DNA from: Muribaculum sp.
GTDB lineage: Bacteria > Bacillota > Clostridia > Lachnospirales > Lachnospiraceae
Direction of reading: 5' to 3'
DNA: 47,219 nucleotides
NCBI GenBank assembly: GCA_023663505.1
Contig: JAMPHH010000020.1
Coordinates: 1 to 47,219 of the forward strand
Made by a program: the position numbers and the translations under genes. Shown here piece by piece: positions 25,274 to 32,905 of the stretch; within the stretch, counting starts at the first letter, position 1, and every line of letters starts with the position of its first letter. A model generated the notes under the pieces. That model saw only the letters and a program-made list of their open reading frames with translations, searched no databases and was not told the origin of the DNA.

Positions 25274-26977
25274 TCAGGAGAGGGAGAGGAGCCTTTTCTT
25301 GTAGCCGTTGAAATCTTCCTCGGAAATAATCGCCGCGTCCTTGAGCTTCATCAAGTTTTGAGCCTTCTTTTGGAGCTCGCTGATATCGCTGTAAGGTTGG
25401 AAGATATCGTCTATGACTGCTTTTTCAAAGCCCTGATACTCGGTCTCCGTCAAGAATTCCATATTGGTCAGCATACGGAACATTTGTAATCTTGCCACAA
25501 TATCGTCATTGGAAGCGACATTCCGGATAATGTCGTTCTTCTTCGCCTGAAATTCCGAATCATTGATCCATTCACATTTCTTCAAGGTGACAATACATGC
25601 AATCTGATTCTTAAGCTTGCTCTCCGAGCTAAAGTCAAGATTGGTCATCTCCTCCACAAGCTCCTGCTTCTTAGCCGCAAACTCGATCGGTGTAAAGAGG
25701 AAGGTCTTGGAGAGTGTGGTCAAGCGCATCAGCTTGTGCTCCAGTACGGGAAGACTTTCATTCATGCGAATCTTCGTGTCATCCGATACCAGCTTGATAA
25801 ACTGTTCATACTGTGCCTCGGAGATGATCTCGCAATCCTTCAAAATAGGCCACTTGCTGATCTTCTCGACGGTCATTTCCTCAGTATCACTGGAAACATA
25901 CTGTACGGATTGTGTAATGTCCGTGCAGATCTTATCGTATTCCTCCTGTGAGAGAATCTCGAATAAATACAAAATCAGGAGCTTTTTCAGATTTTGTCTC
26001 ATGACATCGCCTGACACGGAGGTCAAATCGGAACATTCTGCGATCGTGGCTTTCTTGAAATCATCAAATTCCGCCGCGGAGAGGAACCCAACCTCATTGT
26101 ACTGCATATTTACCTTTACTTTGTTGAAAAAAGCGTCCAAGCCGTTTAATACGCTCACATACTCAGCCTTGCTGCTCTTGTATTCCTTCTCGGTGATCAT
26201 ACCGGTCTGGTAGATCGCCTCCAGCTTCTCCAGCTTCTTCTTGTACTCCTCAATAGAAATGACGGAGGCTGCCGGCGCGGGAGCAGATGCCACAGGTGTG
26301 GCAGCAGTCACGGGAGCAGTGGCAGGCATTATGGGAGTAGTGGCAGCCATAGGTGTTACAGGCGATACGGGTGTCACCGGAGCAACAGGCGTCACCGGAG
26401 CTATAGGTGTTACAGGCGATACGGGTGTCACTGGCGTCACTGGAGCAACCGGTGTCACAGGAGTTACGGGTGTCGTCGGGTTAGACGCATACGGCATGGG
26501 AGCCGGATTGGGCGTAAATGCAGCCGGAGTCGGTGTCACGGGAGTCGGGGCAGGCGCCGCAGCAGGTGCGGGAGTTGGTTCTGGAGCCGGTTCCGAAGGA
26601 GCAGCCGGTGCCGGCGGCGGAGTGACATACTTCGGAGCCGGTGCGTTTGCCTGTATGTGCTCATCTAATATATTCAATGCCTTGGACATATCGCGCAGAC
26701 CGGGCAGACGTATCTGAATCTTTTGCGCTCCATAAAGAGAGGTTACACGCACATGGATATACAGTGCATCTAATCCCTCATATACCGCCCGTTCTACTTT
26801 TTTAATTGATTTGATCTCATAATCAATATCGCCAGTGTATTCGCGTTGGCTGCTTTCCAGATAAATAATTCCCTTGCCTGTAATCTCGGTATCGGATATC
26901 TCGAGGAACAGAGCCTTCTCATTGCCATCGATTTTTCTCAGAAAACCTCTATTAACATCACACTGAAAAACATCCAT
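25274..26977 (-). CDS. PH-like domain, Pro-rich linker and about eight tandem SHOCT-like repeats
   Basis: 567 residues with three parts. Residues 1-110 look like a PH/GRAM-type beta domain (FLRKIDGNEKALFLEISDTE). Residues 112-238 are a linker of PVTPVTPVAP-type units. From ~243 on, a two-helix unit recurs about every 43 residues, each with an aromatic at the end of a pattern like 'IITEEEY': positions 255-266 (YQTGMITEKEY), 294-304, 338-347, 379-390 (LKDCEIISEAQY), 422-433, 465-476, 503-514 and 545-556 (LKDAAIISEEDF). That is the SHOCT motif, normally present once at a C-terminus. No signal peptide. Likely a cytoplasmic scaffold; function unknown. Promoter at 27105-27133. No operon partner. 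Confidence 0.75.
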   Translation of the reverse strand: MDVFQCDVNRGFLRKIDGNEKALFLEISDTEITGKGIIYLESSQREYTGDIDYEIKSIKKVERAVYEGLDALYIHVRVTSLYGAQKIQIRLPGLRDMSKALNILDEHIQANAPAPKYVTPPPAPAAPSEPAPEPTPAPAAAPAPTPVTPTPAAFTPNPAPMPYASNPTTPVTPVTPVAPVTPVTPVSPVTPIAPVTPVAPVTPVSPVTPMAATTPIMPATAPVTAATPVASAPAPAASVISIEEYKKKLEKLEAIYQTGMITEKEYKSSKAEYVSVLNGLDAFFNKVKVNMQYNEVGFLSAAEFDDFKKATIAECSDLTSVSGDVMRQNLKKLLILYLFEILSQEEYDKICTDITQSVQYVSSDTEEMTVEKISKWPILKDCEIISEAQYEQFIKLVSDDTKIRMNESLPVLEHKLMRLTTLSKTFLFTPIEFAAKKQELVEEMTNLDFSSESKLKNQIACIVTLKKCEWINDSEFQAKKNDIIRNVASNDDIVARLQMFRMLTNMEFLTETEYQGFEKAVIDDIFQPYSDISELQKKAQNLMKLKDAAIISEEDFNGYKKRLLSLS

Positions 26978-27104
26978 ATAGTCTCGCCTCGCTTCTCATT
27001 CTTCTATCTAGTTTGCTTCTATCTAGTTCATTCATATCAAAATAAACCGCTAGAATGGATCCATCCTGTCGGCGTAATATCCCAAAAGAGGTCTTTACTG
27101 TAAT

Positions 27105-27133
27105 AGTATAAATAAAATATCACTAGATGTCAA
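27105..27133 (-). promoter_or_regulatory. Promoter of the SHOCT-repeat gene
   Basis: On the minus strand TTGACA (27133-27128), 17 bases, TATACT (27110-27105). The leader to the ATG at 26977 is about 120 nt. Confidence 0.75.
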
Positions 27134-27315
27134 TAGAAAGGAATGCCTGAAAAGGCTATAAAAAATAAGTTTTTGTAAAGTCATTTACAACATCTTGTTT
27201 AGTACAAAAGAGGTATTTGCTACATTTTGCGTTTTTATCATAAAAAAATTTAAAAAGTAAAAAATTATGCAAAATTTGTAAAAATTCGTTAAAAATCTGT
27301 AAACAGAGAAAATCG

Positions 27316-27344
27316 TTGACATTCAGCGAGTTATCGGGGATAAT
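27316..27344 (+). promoter_or_regulatory. Promoter of the HD-GYP operon
   Basis: TTGACA (27316-27321), 17 bases, GATAAT (27339-27344), followed after 29 bases by the ATG at 27374 with GAGGTGATCA. Confidence 0.75.
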
Positions 27345-27373
27345 TTAGAGGGAATTTCAAAATGAGGTGATCA

Positions 27374-28444
27374 ATGAAAAAGAGAAAAGCCATTTTGATT
27401 GTCGATGATGAGGAAATAAGCAGGGAGCTCCTAACGCAGATCTTTGAGAGCCAGTACGATATTATACAGGCGCAGGACGGCGGGGGGGCGATCCGGACAT
27501 TAGAACAAAATATCAATGATATCGCGGTTGTGCTCTTAGCTTTGGTGATGTCGGAGCCAAACAGCCTGCAGGTGCTGCAGGTCTTGAATGCCAAGAGGAT
27601 CGTGGAGCGGACTCCCGTGGTGCTGATCACCCCGAGTAAGGATATGAAGGTGGAATTGAGCGGATACGCACTGGGGGCTTTGGCGGTGATATCCAAGCCT
27701 TATGTGGCGCAGGCTGTGCGTATGCAGGTCAATAACATTATCGAGATGTACAAGCGGGCTAACGAGATGGAGGATACCATCCAAGGCTATCAGATGGAGC
27801 TGTTGGCGCAGCAGAGCAAAATGAATGTATTTTACAATAACCTGTTGGATGCCGTCAGCAATATCGTTGAATTTCGTGATGTGGGGACGGGAGAGCACGT
27901 CAAGCGCGTGAAGGGCTTTACCCGCATCATGGCGCAGGCGGTGATGGAGCTCTACCCTGAGAAGGGGCTTACCGACAAGCAGGTAGATACGATCGTGCAG
28001 GCTTCCGCATTGCATGATATCGGCAAGATTGCCATTCCGGACAATATTTTGCTCAAGCCCGGAAGACTGACGGACGAGGAACGCCGGATGATGAAAAATC
28101 ACACGCTCAAGGGGTGTGAGATTCTGAATCTGATCGTGGATTTACAGGACGAGGAGCTGTTTAAGACATGCTATGATATTTGCAGATCCCATCATGAACG
28201 CTATGACGGGGGAGGATATCCCGATGGGATTGCGGGAGACGAGATACCGCTGTCAGCCCAGATCGTGTCCGTGGTGGATGTCTATGACGCCTTGGTGGGA
28301 GAGCGGGTCTACAAGAAGGTTTATGACAAGGAAACAGCTTACAATATGATTATGAATGGAGAATGTGGAATGTTTTCGCCGGAGATGCTAAAGTGTTTTG
28401 AATTTTCCAAGAGCGCTTTGGAGGCATTCTCTGACAGTCATTAG
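27374..28444 (+). CDS. Degenerate receiver fused to HD-GYP domain
   Basis: 356 residues. Receiver domain (1-120) keeps the acidic pair in ILIVDDEEIS, the Thr in LIT86 and the Lys in ISK108P, but the phosphoacceptor position reads VVLLALVMS: Asp is Ala56 and the later Pro is Ser. A helical linker (~120-165) leads to an HD-GYP domain with FRDVGTGEHVKRV, ALHDIGKIAIPDNIL (H214-D215), HHERYDGGGYP (GYP 281-283) and VVDVYDAL, all apparently intact. HD-GYP proteins degrade c-di-GMP. Loss of the phosphosite suggests control by something other than phosphorylation. An Hpt gene follows after 75 bp. Confidence 0.9.
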   Translation: MKKRKAILIVDDEEISRELLTQIFESQYDIIQAQDGGGAIRTLEQNINDIAVVLLALVMSEPNSLQVLQVLNAKRIVERTPVVLITPSKDMKVELSGYALGALAVISKPYVAQAVRMQVNNIIEMYKRANEMEDTIQGYQMELLAQQSKMNVFYNNLLDAVSNIVEFRDVGTGEHVKRVKGFTRIMAQAVMELYPEKGLTDKQVDTIVQASALHDIGKIAIPDNILLKPGRLTDEERRMMKNHTLKGCEILNLIVDLQDEELFKTCYDICRSHHERYDGGGYPDGIAGDEIPLSAQIVSVVDVYDALVGERVYKKVYDKETAYNMIMNGECGMFSPEMLKCFEFSKSALEAFSDSH

Positions 28445-28450
28445 GAACCG

Positions 28451-28483
28451 TTCAGAAATAACTTTGCAAAAGTTATTTCTGAA
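28451..28483. repeat. Perfect 15-bp palindrome, family B-related
   Basis: TTCAGAAATAACTTT and AAAGTTATTTCTGAA flank GCA. Outer bases (AACCG / CAGTTACC) resemble family B ends (GTAACTGTTCAGA). It lies between the HD-GYP and Hpt genes and may act as an mRNA processing or stability hairpin; there is no U-run. Confidence 0.7.
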
Positions 28484-28519
28484 CAGTTACCAAAAAATGA
28501 AATCAGGAGGGATATTAAA

Positions 28520-28879
28520 ATGACAGATGATGTGAGAAGCCAGTTAGTGGCGGCAGGTGTTGACGTGGACAGCGTGATGGCGCGTTTTATGAACAATGAC
28601 GCGCTGTTGGAGCGTTTCCTGCGCAAATTCAAGGCTGACCCCAATTACCAACAGCTATTGGAGGCTGTGAAGGAGAAGGATAACGAAAAGGCGTTTGCCG
28701 CTGCACACACCCTAAAGGGAGTGGCGGGGAATCTGTCCCTGTCAGCCTTGCAGAGTCAGGTCAGCGATCAATGCGAGTTGTTCCGCGGCGGTAATTTTGA
28801 GGGCGGCGCGGCATTGATGGATCAGGTGACAGAGGAATATGAGCGGGTCACGGCGGCAATCGACAAGATATATCCATAG
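28520..28879 (+). CDS. Hpt-domain phosphotransfer protein
   Basis: 119 residues, a stand-alone Hpt four-helix domain. The phosphorylatable His is H63 in AAHTLKGVAGNLSL, with the usual Lys and Gly after it. The N-terminal segment FMNNDALLERFLRKFKADPN is typical of one-domain Hpt proteins. It would shuttle phosphate between a hybrid kinase and a response regulator, yet the adjacent receiver (27374-28444) lacks its Asp, so the partners must be elsewhere or binding is phosphate-free. RBS AGGAGGG. Next gene starts 10 bp later. Confidence 0.88.
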   Translation: MTDDVRSQLVAAGVDVDSVMARFMNNDALLERFLRKFKADPNYQQLLEAVKEKDNEKAFAAAHTLKGVAGNLSLSALQSQVSDQCELFRGGNFEGGAALMDQVTEEYERVTAAIDKIYP

Positions 28880-28889
28880 GAGCTGACAG

Positions 28890-29351
28890 ATGGCGGGAGC
28901 GGCGTGTATTGTCCTTGCAATATTGCTCGGCGGCATAGACCTGTTGATCAAGCGTCATATGGAGCTTCGGGAGCTGCCCGCTGACGGGAAAAAGCCTGTC
29001 TTGGGGGGCAGGATTATATTGCGCAGAAGCCGTAATAGGGGAGCGGCTTTTCATATCGGAGAGAGGAAAAGCACTCTGGTGGCGGCATTGTCCGTGTTTT
29101 TGACGATAGGCACGGCAGTCTGCCTGATCGTCACTCTGGGACAGAAGCAAAGTCCGCTGCTTGCGGCGGGACTGACGCTTTTGCTGGGCGGAGCCTTCAG
29201 CAATACATATGACAGGCTGAAACGAAAATATGTCTTGGATTATTTCAGCTTTGGCGTGCGGTGGAGATGGCTTCAAAATATTGTTTTTAATCTGGCGGAT
29301 TTTTGTATTATAATAGGCGCGTTACTGGCAGCCTTGGGAGGTGCACGGTAA
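28890..29351 (+). CDS. Signal peptidase II-like protein (LspA family)
   Basis: 153 residues with four membrane helices. Conserved LspA elements are present: RNRGAAFHIGE, LGGAFSNTYDRLKRKYVLDY and NIVFNLADFCIIIG, with the two catalytic Asp in NTYD and NLAD. LspA removes lipoprotein signal peptides after lipidation. The segment KRHMELRELPADGKKPVLGG is unusual, and the genomic context with an Hpt gene is not typical, so this may be an accessory paralog, not the main enzyme. RBS AGGAG. It is followed by a family A repeat. Confidence 0.8.
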   Translation: MAGAACIVLAILLGGIDLLIKRHMELRELPADGKKPVLGGRIILRRSRNRGAAFHIGERKSTLVAALSVFLTIGTAVCLIVTLGQKQSPLLAAGLTLLLGGAFSNTYDRLKRKYVLDYFSFGVRWRWLQNIVFNLADFCIIIGALLAALGGAR

Positions 29352-29368
29352 CGCGCCTTTTCTTGATG

Positions 29369-29457
29369 CATAGAGTAGATTGAAAAATCATAGATTTTTC
29401 AATCAGAAATTTGTGCTTGCGCCCAAATTTCCGGATTGCGGCAAGAATGGGGATTAG
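29369..29457. repeat. Dispersed intergenic element, family A, copy 4 (inverted)
   Basis: Nearly the same text as 9175-9260, reversed: stem GATTGAAAAATC / GATTTTTCAATC at 29371-29404, then the CAAATTTC-type hairpin and the end AAGAATGGGGATTAG. It lies between the convergent lspA-like and carbamate kinase genes; here no gene starts at its end. Confidence 0.8.
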
Positions 29458-29491
29458 TGTGTAAAATATGCCCTTCAAGCGACATCAGGCG

Positions 29492-30427
29492 TCATGCGGT
29501 GATCAGGGTTCCGGTTTTGCCCTTGATCGCGTCCTTGACACATTTCATGGAGGTGATGAGCACCTTTCCGTTGGGAACGGCTTCAAGGTAGGAGATGGCT
29601 GCCTCGATCTTGGGGAGCATGGTGCCCTCCTCAAATTCTCCCCGCGCGATAGCGGCATGTGCCTCGGATATAGTCATAGCAGGAATTGGCGTCTGGCTCT
29701 CTTGACCAAAGCTCTTGTAGACACATTCCACATTGGTGAGGATTATCAGCTCGTCTGTCTTTAATTCGGAGGCGAGCTTGCCTGCAATGGCGTCCTTCTC
29801 GATCACGGCGGAAGCGCCCTTTAGGGCATGCTTTTGTTCAATGACGGGAATCCCGCCGCCGCCGCAGGCGATCACCACCTGATCGGCGTCAGCCAGAATG
29901 CGTATGGCATCAAGCTCCACGATATCGATCGGCTTGGGGGCTGCCACCACGCGGCGATACCCCTTGTCGGGGATCTCACGCACATAATTGCCCTTTTTCT
30001 GTTCGGCTTCCGCGTCCTCCTTGGACATGTAACGCCCGATCAGCTTGGTGGGCTCGTAAAACGCTTCATCATAGGGATCCACAGTCACCTGAGTCAAAAT
30101 AGTGCTCACGGTCTTGGAGATGCCTCTGGAGATCAGCTCGGTCCGCAGGGCGTTCTGGATATCATAACCCACATAGCCCTGACTCATGGCGGAACAAACG
30201 CACATAGGGGCAGGGGTGTAGTCGGTGTATATACGGCGCAGCTCAGTCATCGCCTTATGGATCATGCTGACTTGGGGACCGTTGGAGTGCGTGATGGTCA
30301 ATTGATAGTCCGCCTCCACCAGATCTGCCAGCGCCTTGGCGGTGATCTTCACCGCGTCCCATTGTTCCAAGGTAGTATACCCCAGCGACTCGTGTCCCAG
30401 AGAGACCACAACTTTTTTCTTGCTCAT
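29492..30427 (-). CDS. arcC: Carbamate kinase
   Basis: 311 residues from the ATG at 30427 (AGAGG upstream); a longer frame to 30580 lacks an RBS. Amino-acid kinase fold with ITHSNGPQVSMIHKAM, MSQGYVGYDIQNALRTELIS, ACGGGGIPVIEQK, IEKDAIAGKLASELKTDELI and the late EEGTMLPKIEAAISYLEA, all typical of ArcC. It makes ATP from carbamoyl phosphate and ADP, the last step of arginine or agmatine/purine-derived fermentation. No arginine deiminase or carbamoyltransferase gene is nearby, so it is a stand-alone copy. A half family B element lies in its leader. Confidence 0.93.
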   Translation of the reverse strand: MSKKKVVVSLGHESLGYTTLEQWDAVKITAKALADLVEADYQLTITHSNGPQVSMIHKAMTELRRIYTDYTPAPMCVCSAMSQGYVGYDIQNALRTELISRGISKTVSTILTQVTVDPYDEAFYEPTKLIGRYMSKEDAEAEQKKGNYVREIPDKGYRRVVAAPKPIDIVELDAIRILADADQVVIACGGGGIPVIEQKHALKGASAVIEKDAIAGKLASELKTDELIILTNVECVYKSFGQESQTPIPAMTISEAHAAIARGEFEEGTMLPKIEAAISYLEAVPNGKVLITSMKCVKDAIKGKTGTLITA

Positions 30428-30701
30428 AAGATACCTCTTTCTTTGTTTGTAGCTGTTCGGAACCAAACAAATTGGACCGAAAATATGCATTCGAAAACAC
30501 ATAAACAGAGTCAACAAAATGAATGGAATTCCAGTATAGCACATTTTATGGCAAATGTATAGTGGCAGCCGCACAGTCATCTCCCGCCGCCCTGCAGCAC
30601 CATGATTTGAGGGCTGAACTGTTACCCCGAATCGGCATCAGCGCGATGCAGATATGTGCAGCTTACAAATCATTCTATGACTGAGCTGTCACCGCGCGAC
30701 G
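30428..30701. other. 274-bp region between arcC and membrane protein gene
   Basis: Contains GTAGCTGTTCGGAACC (30449-30464), half of a family B element, just in front of the arcC RBS. Near 30605-30625 ATGATTTGAGGGCTGAACTG resembles text at 23200-23215. No gene is visible. Confidence 0.4.
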
Positions 30702-31334
30702 TTATGGTTCAGCATTCCGCCGAACTACAACAGACAGTATAGTCTCACCGATCATAAAACCGCCCACAAACAGTATGATGAGCCAAAATGCCAACAGCTT
30801 CCTGCTGTATGTTCCGTAAATATAGCGGATATACAGTGCATCGTCGGAAGGGGTGTCACCTATATATGACATTTGATGCTCATTCGGAGCCGAATCCCCG
30901 GGACCGAATGTGATCGTGACAGGGCTCGGATTATCATCGGGAAATAGGACTTCCAACTGATATTGCTGTTCCGGCTTTACCCATTCATCAAAAGTAAAGG
31001 TATAGTCTGTATCCCGCAGGTCAAATTGGCTCTCTGCAATTACCCTGCCCTGTTCATTCCGCAGGCGACCGACGAGCCTGTTATCGCTGTTTTCTCGCTT
31101 TGCGCCAATCGTAACGCCCGTTAGATACCGATAGCGCGGTATAAATTGCTCCGTAAGCTGCATTCCGGGCAGGAGCTCCTGCGTCTCTGTCCGGTACAGG
31201 TCGTTCTCGCTCACGTCATAGACATAATAGTATAAATATTGCGGGAAAAATCGATACATAATGCCCGTAGATAATATACTGAATATAACTGCACCCATGA
31301 ATAACAGGATAAGATTTCGCCATTTATTTGTCAT
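30702..31334 (-). CDS. Membrane protein with extracytoplasmic beta domain
   Basis: 210 residues: an N-terminal membrane helix (LILLFMGAVIFSILSTGIMY), an external beta-rich domain of ~130 residues with charged loops (TGVTIGAKRENSDNRLVGRL; DDNPSPVTITFGPGDSAPN), and a C-terminal helix (LLAFWLIILFVGGFMIGETI). Its first codons overlap the end of the GT-C gene by 11 bp, so it is likely cotranscribed with it. It may accompany a cell-surface glycan pathway. No family recognised. Confidence 0.6.
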   Translation of the reverse strand: MTNKWRNLILLFMGAVIFSILSTGIMYRFFPQYLYYYVYDVSENDLYRTETQELLPGMQLTEQFIPRYRYLTGVTIGAKRENSDNRLVGRLRNEQGRVIAESQFDLRDTDYTFTFDEWVKPEQQYQLEVLFPDDNPSPVTITFGPGDSAPNEHQMSYIGDTPSDDALYIRYIYGTYSRKLLAFWLIILFVGGFMIGETILSVVVRRNAEP

Positions 31335-32769
31335 TTTGCATTTCCTCTATCCTAAATATTTCCAATTCCTTCTGCTTGATCACATAAAATCCCGTGGACT
31401 GCGTGGTGTATCCCAGTTCATTCAAATAGTCCTTCATACGCTCCACACCTATTTTCTGTTGTCTGTAATCAACAATATACCATAGCTGATGTCCGCTGCT
31501 CTGCCGCAGGAACTTTGATAGATTTTCTTCTATCTCCTGTCCATGCCATTTTTCCGTGAAGACCAGCTCGGCGTCGGGCAGATAAAAAGAATATACCAAT
31601 CGATGCTCGTTCGGGTCATCAATGATGATATATGAATCACTTTCCACATTTTCCGCAAGAAAGGCAATCCATTCATCGGCGGTATTCGCTATCGTCTCAT
31701 CGTTTAGCATTGTGTTGAGAGAGACCACTCCCGTAATTGCCAAGACCAGAATCAACAGACTCTGGGAAATATTGGAGTAGCTGCTGCTAACCTCTCCGAC
31801 CACGATCGCGACAAACAGGGCGATCAGTCCCCACCCCACATACATATACCGCGTCATCCAAATCGGAGTGACAAGAACCGAAAGCAGCGCTCCCGTGAGC
31901 ATGGTACATACAAACACTGCCACACACAATAGTGAATCCCATTTTTTCCGCACAAATGCCAAGAGCAAAATGATCATCAACAAAGCGTAAAGCACCATGC
32001 CGATTCCGATGGCATAATCGTCCGATCGCTCCATTAATGCCGCGGGAACCATTTTCCATTCATTCCAATCAAATTCCGAGATCCAATAATTTGTGGCGAC
32101 CCGTCGGCTCTGTGCCAGCAATTTCCCAAGCCAAGGCAGATATCCGACGGTCACTGCGATTCCTCCGAGGAAAACGGCGCCCAGCCTTTCTCTTTTGGCG
32201 CATAATACGATCAGCAATAAAAATAACCAAATGAAAAATACCGCTATGAGCGCGTAGTAGTGGGTATACATTGCCGCAAGCGTCATGACCGCGCCTAAGA
32301 TCAAATCCCTTTTTCGGTCATTTTGGTAATATAAAAATATAAACACGGCCGCGGCGGTGACAAAGAAAGCGCCCCAAGAATACATTCTGATAAGCGTTGT
32401 TTTTTCAAGCGTTCCATAGGTCAAGCTGAACCACAGAATATACAATACGGAAGTCCGACACCCCCATTGCTTTCTGACCATTGTAGCCCCGATCAGCAAT
32501 AGATTGAGCCATGTGCCCAATGCAGTGACAAGCCTGTATTTGAACAGGGACTCGCTCCCGAACAGGTTAAAAAATTTGAGAATCAGATAGTATAGCGGGG
32601 GGTGTACGTCCTTCGCGGCTCCCTGTATGATATCGGATACGCTTCCCTGAACGAGATACACCGAATACGCCTCGTCCAAAACAATACTGTTGGATATGGC
32701 GGGAAAAGCTACAAACAGGCTCATTAATATTGCCAGTATATAAGGAACAGTCATTTTAAATTTTTTCAT
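31324..32769 (-). CDS. GT-C fold (PMT-like) membrane glycosyltransferase
   Basis: 481 residues with roughly ten membrane helices. The first loop, SIVLDEAYSVYLVQGSVSDI, has the Asp-Glu pair, and KDVHPPLYYLILKFF the HPP(L/F)YY motif of PMT/GT39-type lipid-linked sugar transferases. The C-terminal ~120 residues form an extracytoplasmic soluble domain. It should transfer sugar from a polyprenyl-phosphate donor outside the membrane. The ATG at 32769 has only a distant GGAAAGG, part of a family A repeat end. The following gene overlaps by 11 bp. Acceptor unknown. Confidence 0.78.
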   Translation of the reverse strand: MKKFKMTVPYILAILMSLFVAFPAISNSIVLDEAYSVYLVQGSVSDIIQGAAKDVHPPLYYLILKFFNLFGSESLFKYRLVTALGTWLNLLLIGATMVRKQWGCRTSVLYILWFSLTYGTLEKTTLIRMYSWGAFFVTAAAVFIFLYYQNDRKRDLILGAVMTLAAMYTHYYALIAVFFIWLFLLLIVLCAKRERLGAVFLGGIAVTVGYLPWLGKLLAQSRRVATNYWISEFDWNEWKMVPAALMERSDDYAIGIGMVLYALLMIILLLAFVRKKWDSLLCVAVFVCTMLTGALLSVLVTPIWMTRYMYVGWGLIALFVAIVVGEVSSSYSNISQSLLILVLAITGVVSLNTMLNDETIANTADEWIAFLAENVESDSYIIIDDPNEHRLVYSFYLPDAELVFTEKWHGQEIEENLSKFLRQSSGHQLWYIVDYRQQKIGVERMKDYLNELGYTTQSTGFYVIKQKELEIFRIEEMQNDK

Positions 32770-32782
32770 ATTAATTAACAAT

Positions 32783-32823
32783 GCCTTTCCACAGCCTGCG
32801 AATTTCAGCCGCAGGCGCAAGTT
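32783..32823. repeat. Dispersed intergenic element, family A, partial copy 5
   Basis: AATGCCTTTCCACAGCCTGC followed by GAATTTCAGCCGCAGGCGC repeats copy 2 (9265-9305). On the minus strand it ends GGAAAGGCATTGTTAATTA, directly before the GT-C ATG. The histidine kinase start (38687-38717) has the similar GGAAAGGCATGGTTACTAT. Confidence 0.55.
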
Positions 32824-32905
32824 TTACTATACCGCACTCAATGATTGCATGTCTATCACATATAGGAACTGTCCTGAAGTCAACTGCACATTTTCGTTGC
32901 GTTGT

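Larger units (their letters stand above)
26978..27373. other. 396-bp AT-rich divergent intergenic region
   Basis: Separates two divergent genes and holds one promoter for each (27105-27133 minus, 27316-27344 plus). About 27170-27300 is very AT-rich with many A/T runs. I see no gene or hairpin of note in it. Confidence 0.6.

Noticed and set aside
26340..26470. Short direct repeats resembling a CRISPR array
   Set aside because: Units are coding PVTP repeats without regular spacers; no cas genes.
26241..26717. Plus-strand 158-aa frame rich in Gly-Val-Thr triplets, collagen-like
   Set aside because: It is the exact antisense of the Pro-Val-Thr linker of the 25274-26977 gene; the triplet repeat alone generates it.
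28451..28483. Rho-independent terminator between HD-GYP and Hpt genes
   Set aside because: The stem is perfect but has no following U-run on either strand; more like a family B repeat or processing hairpin.
29828..30562. Plus-strand 244-aa frame opposite carbamate kinase
   Set aside because: Shadow of arcC, with His/Gly-rich text typical of antisense frames.
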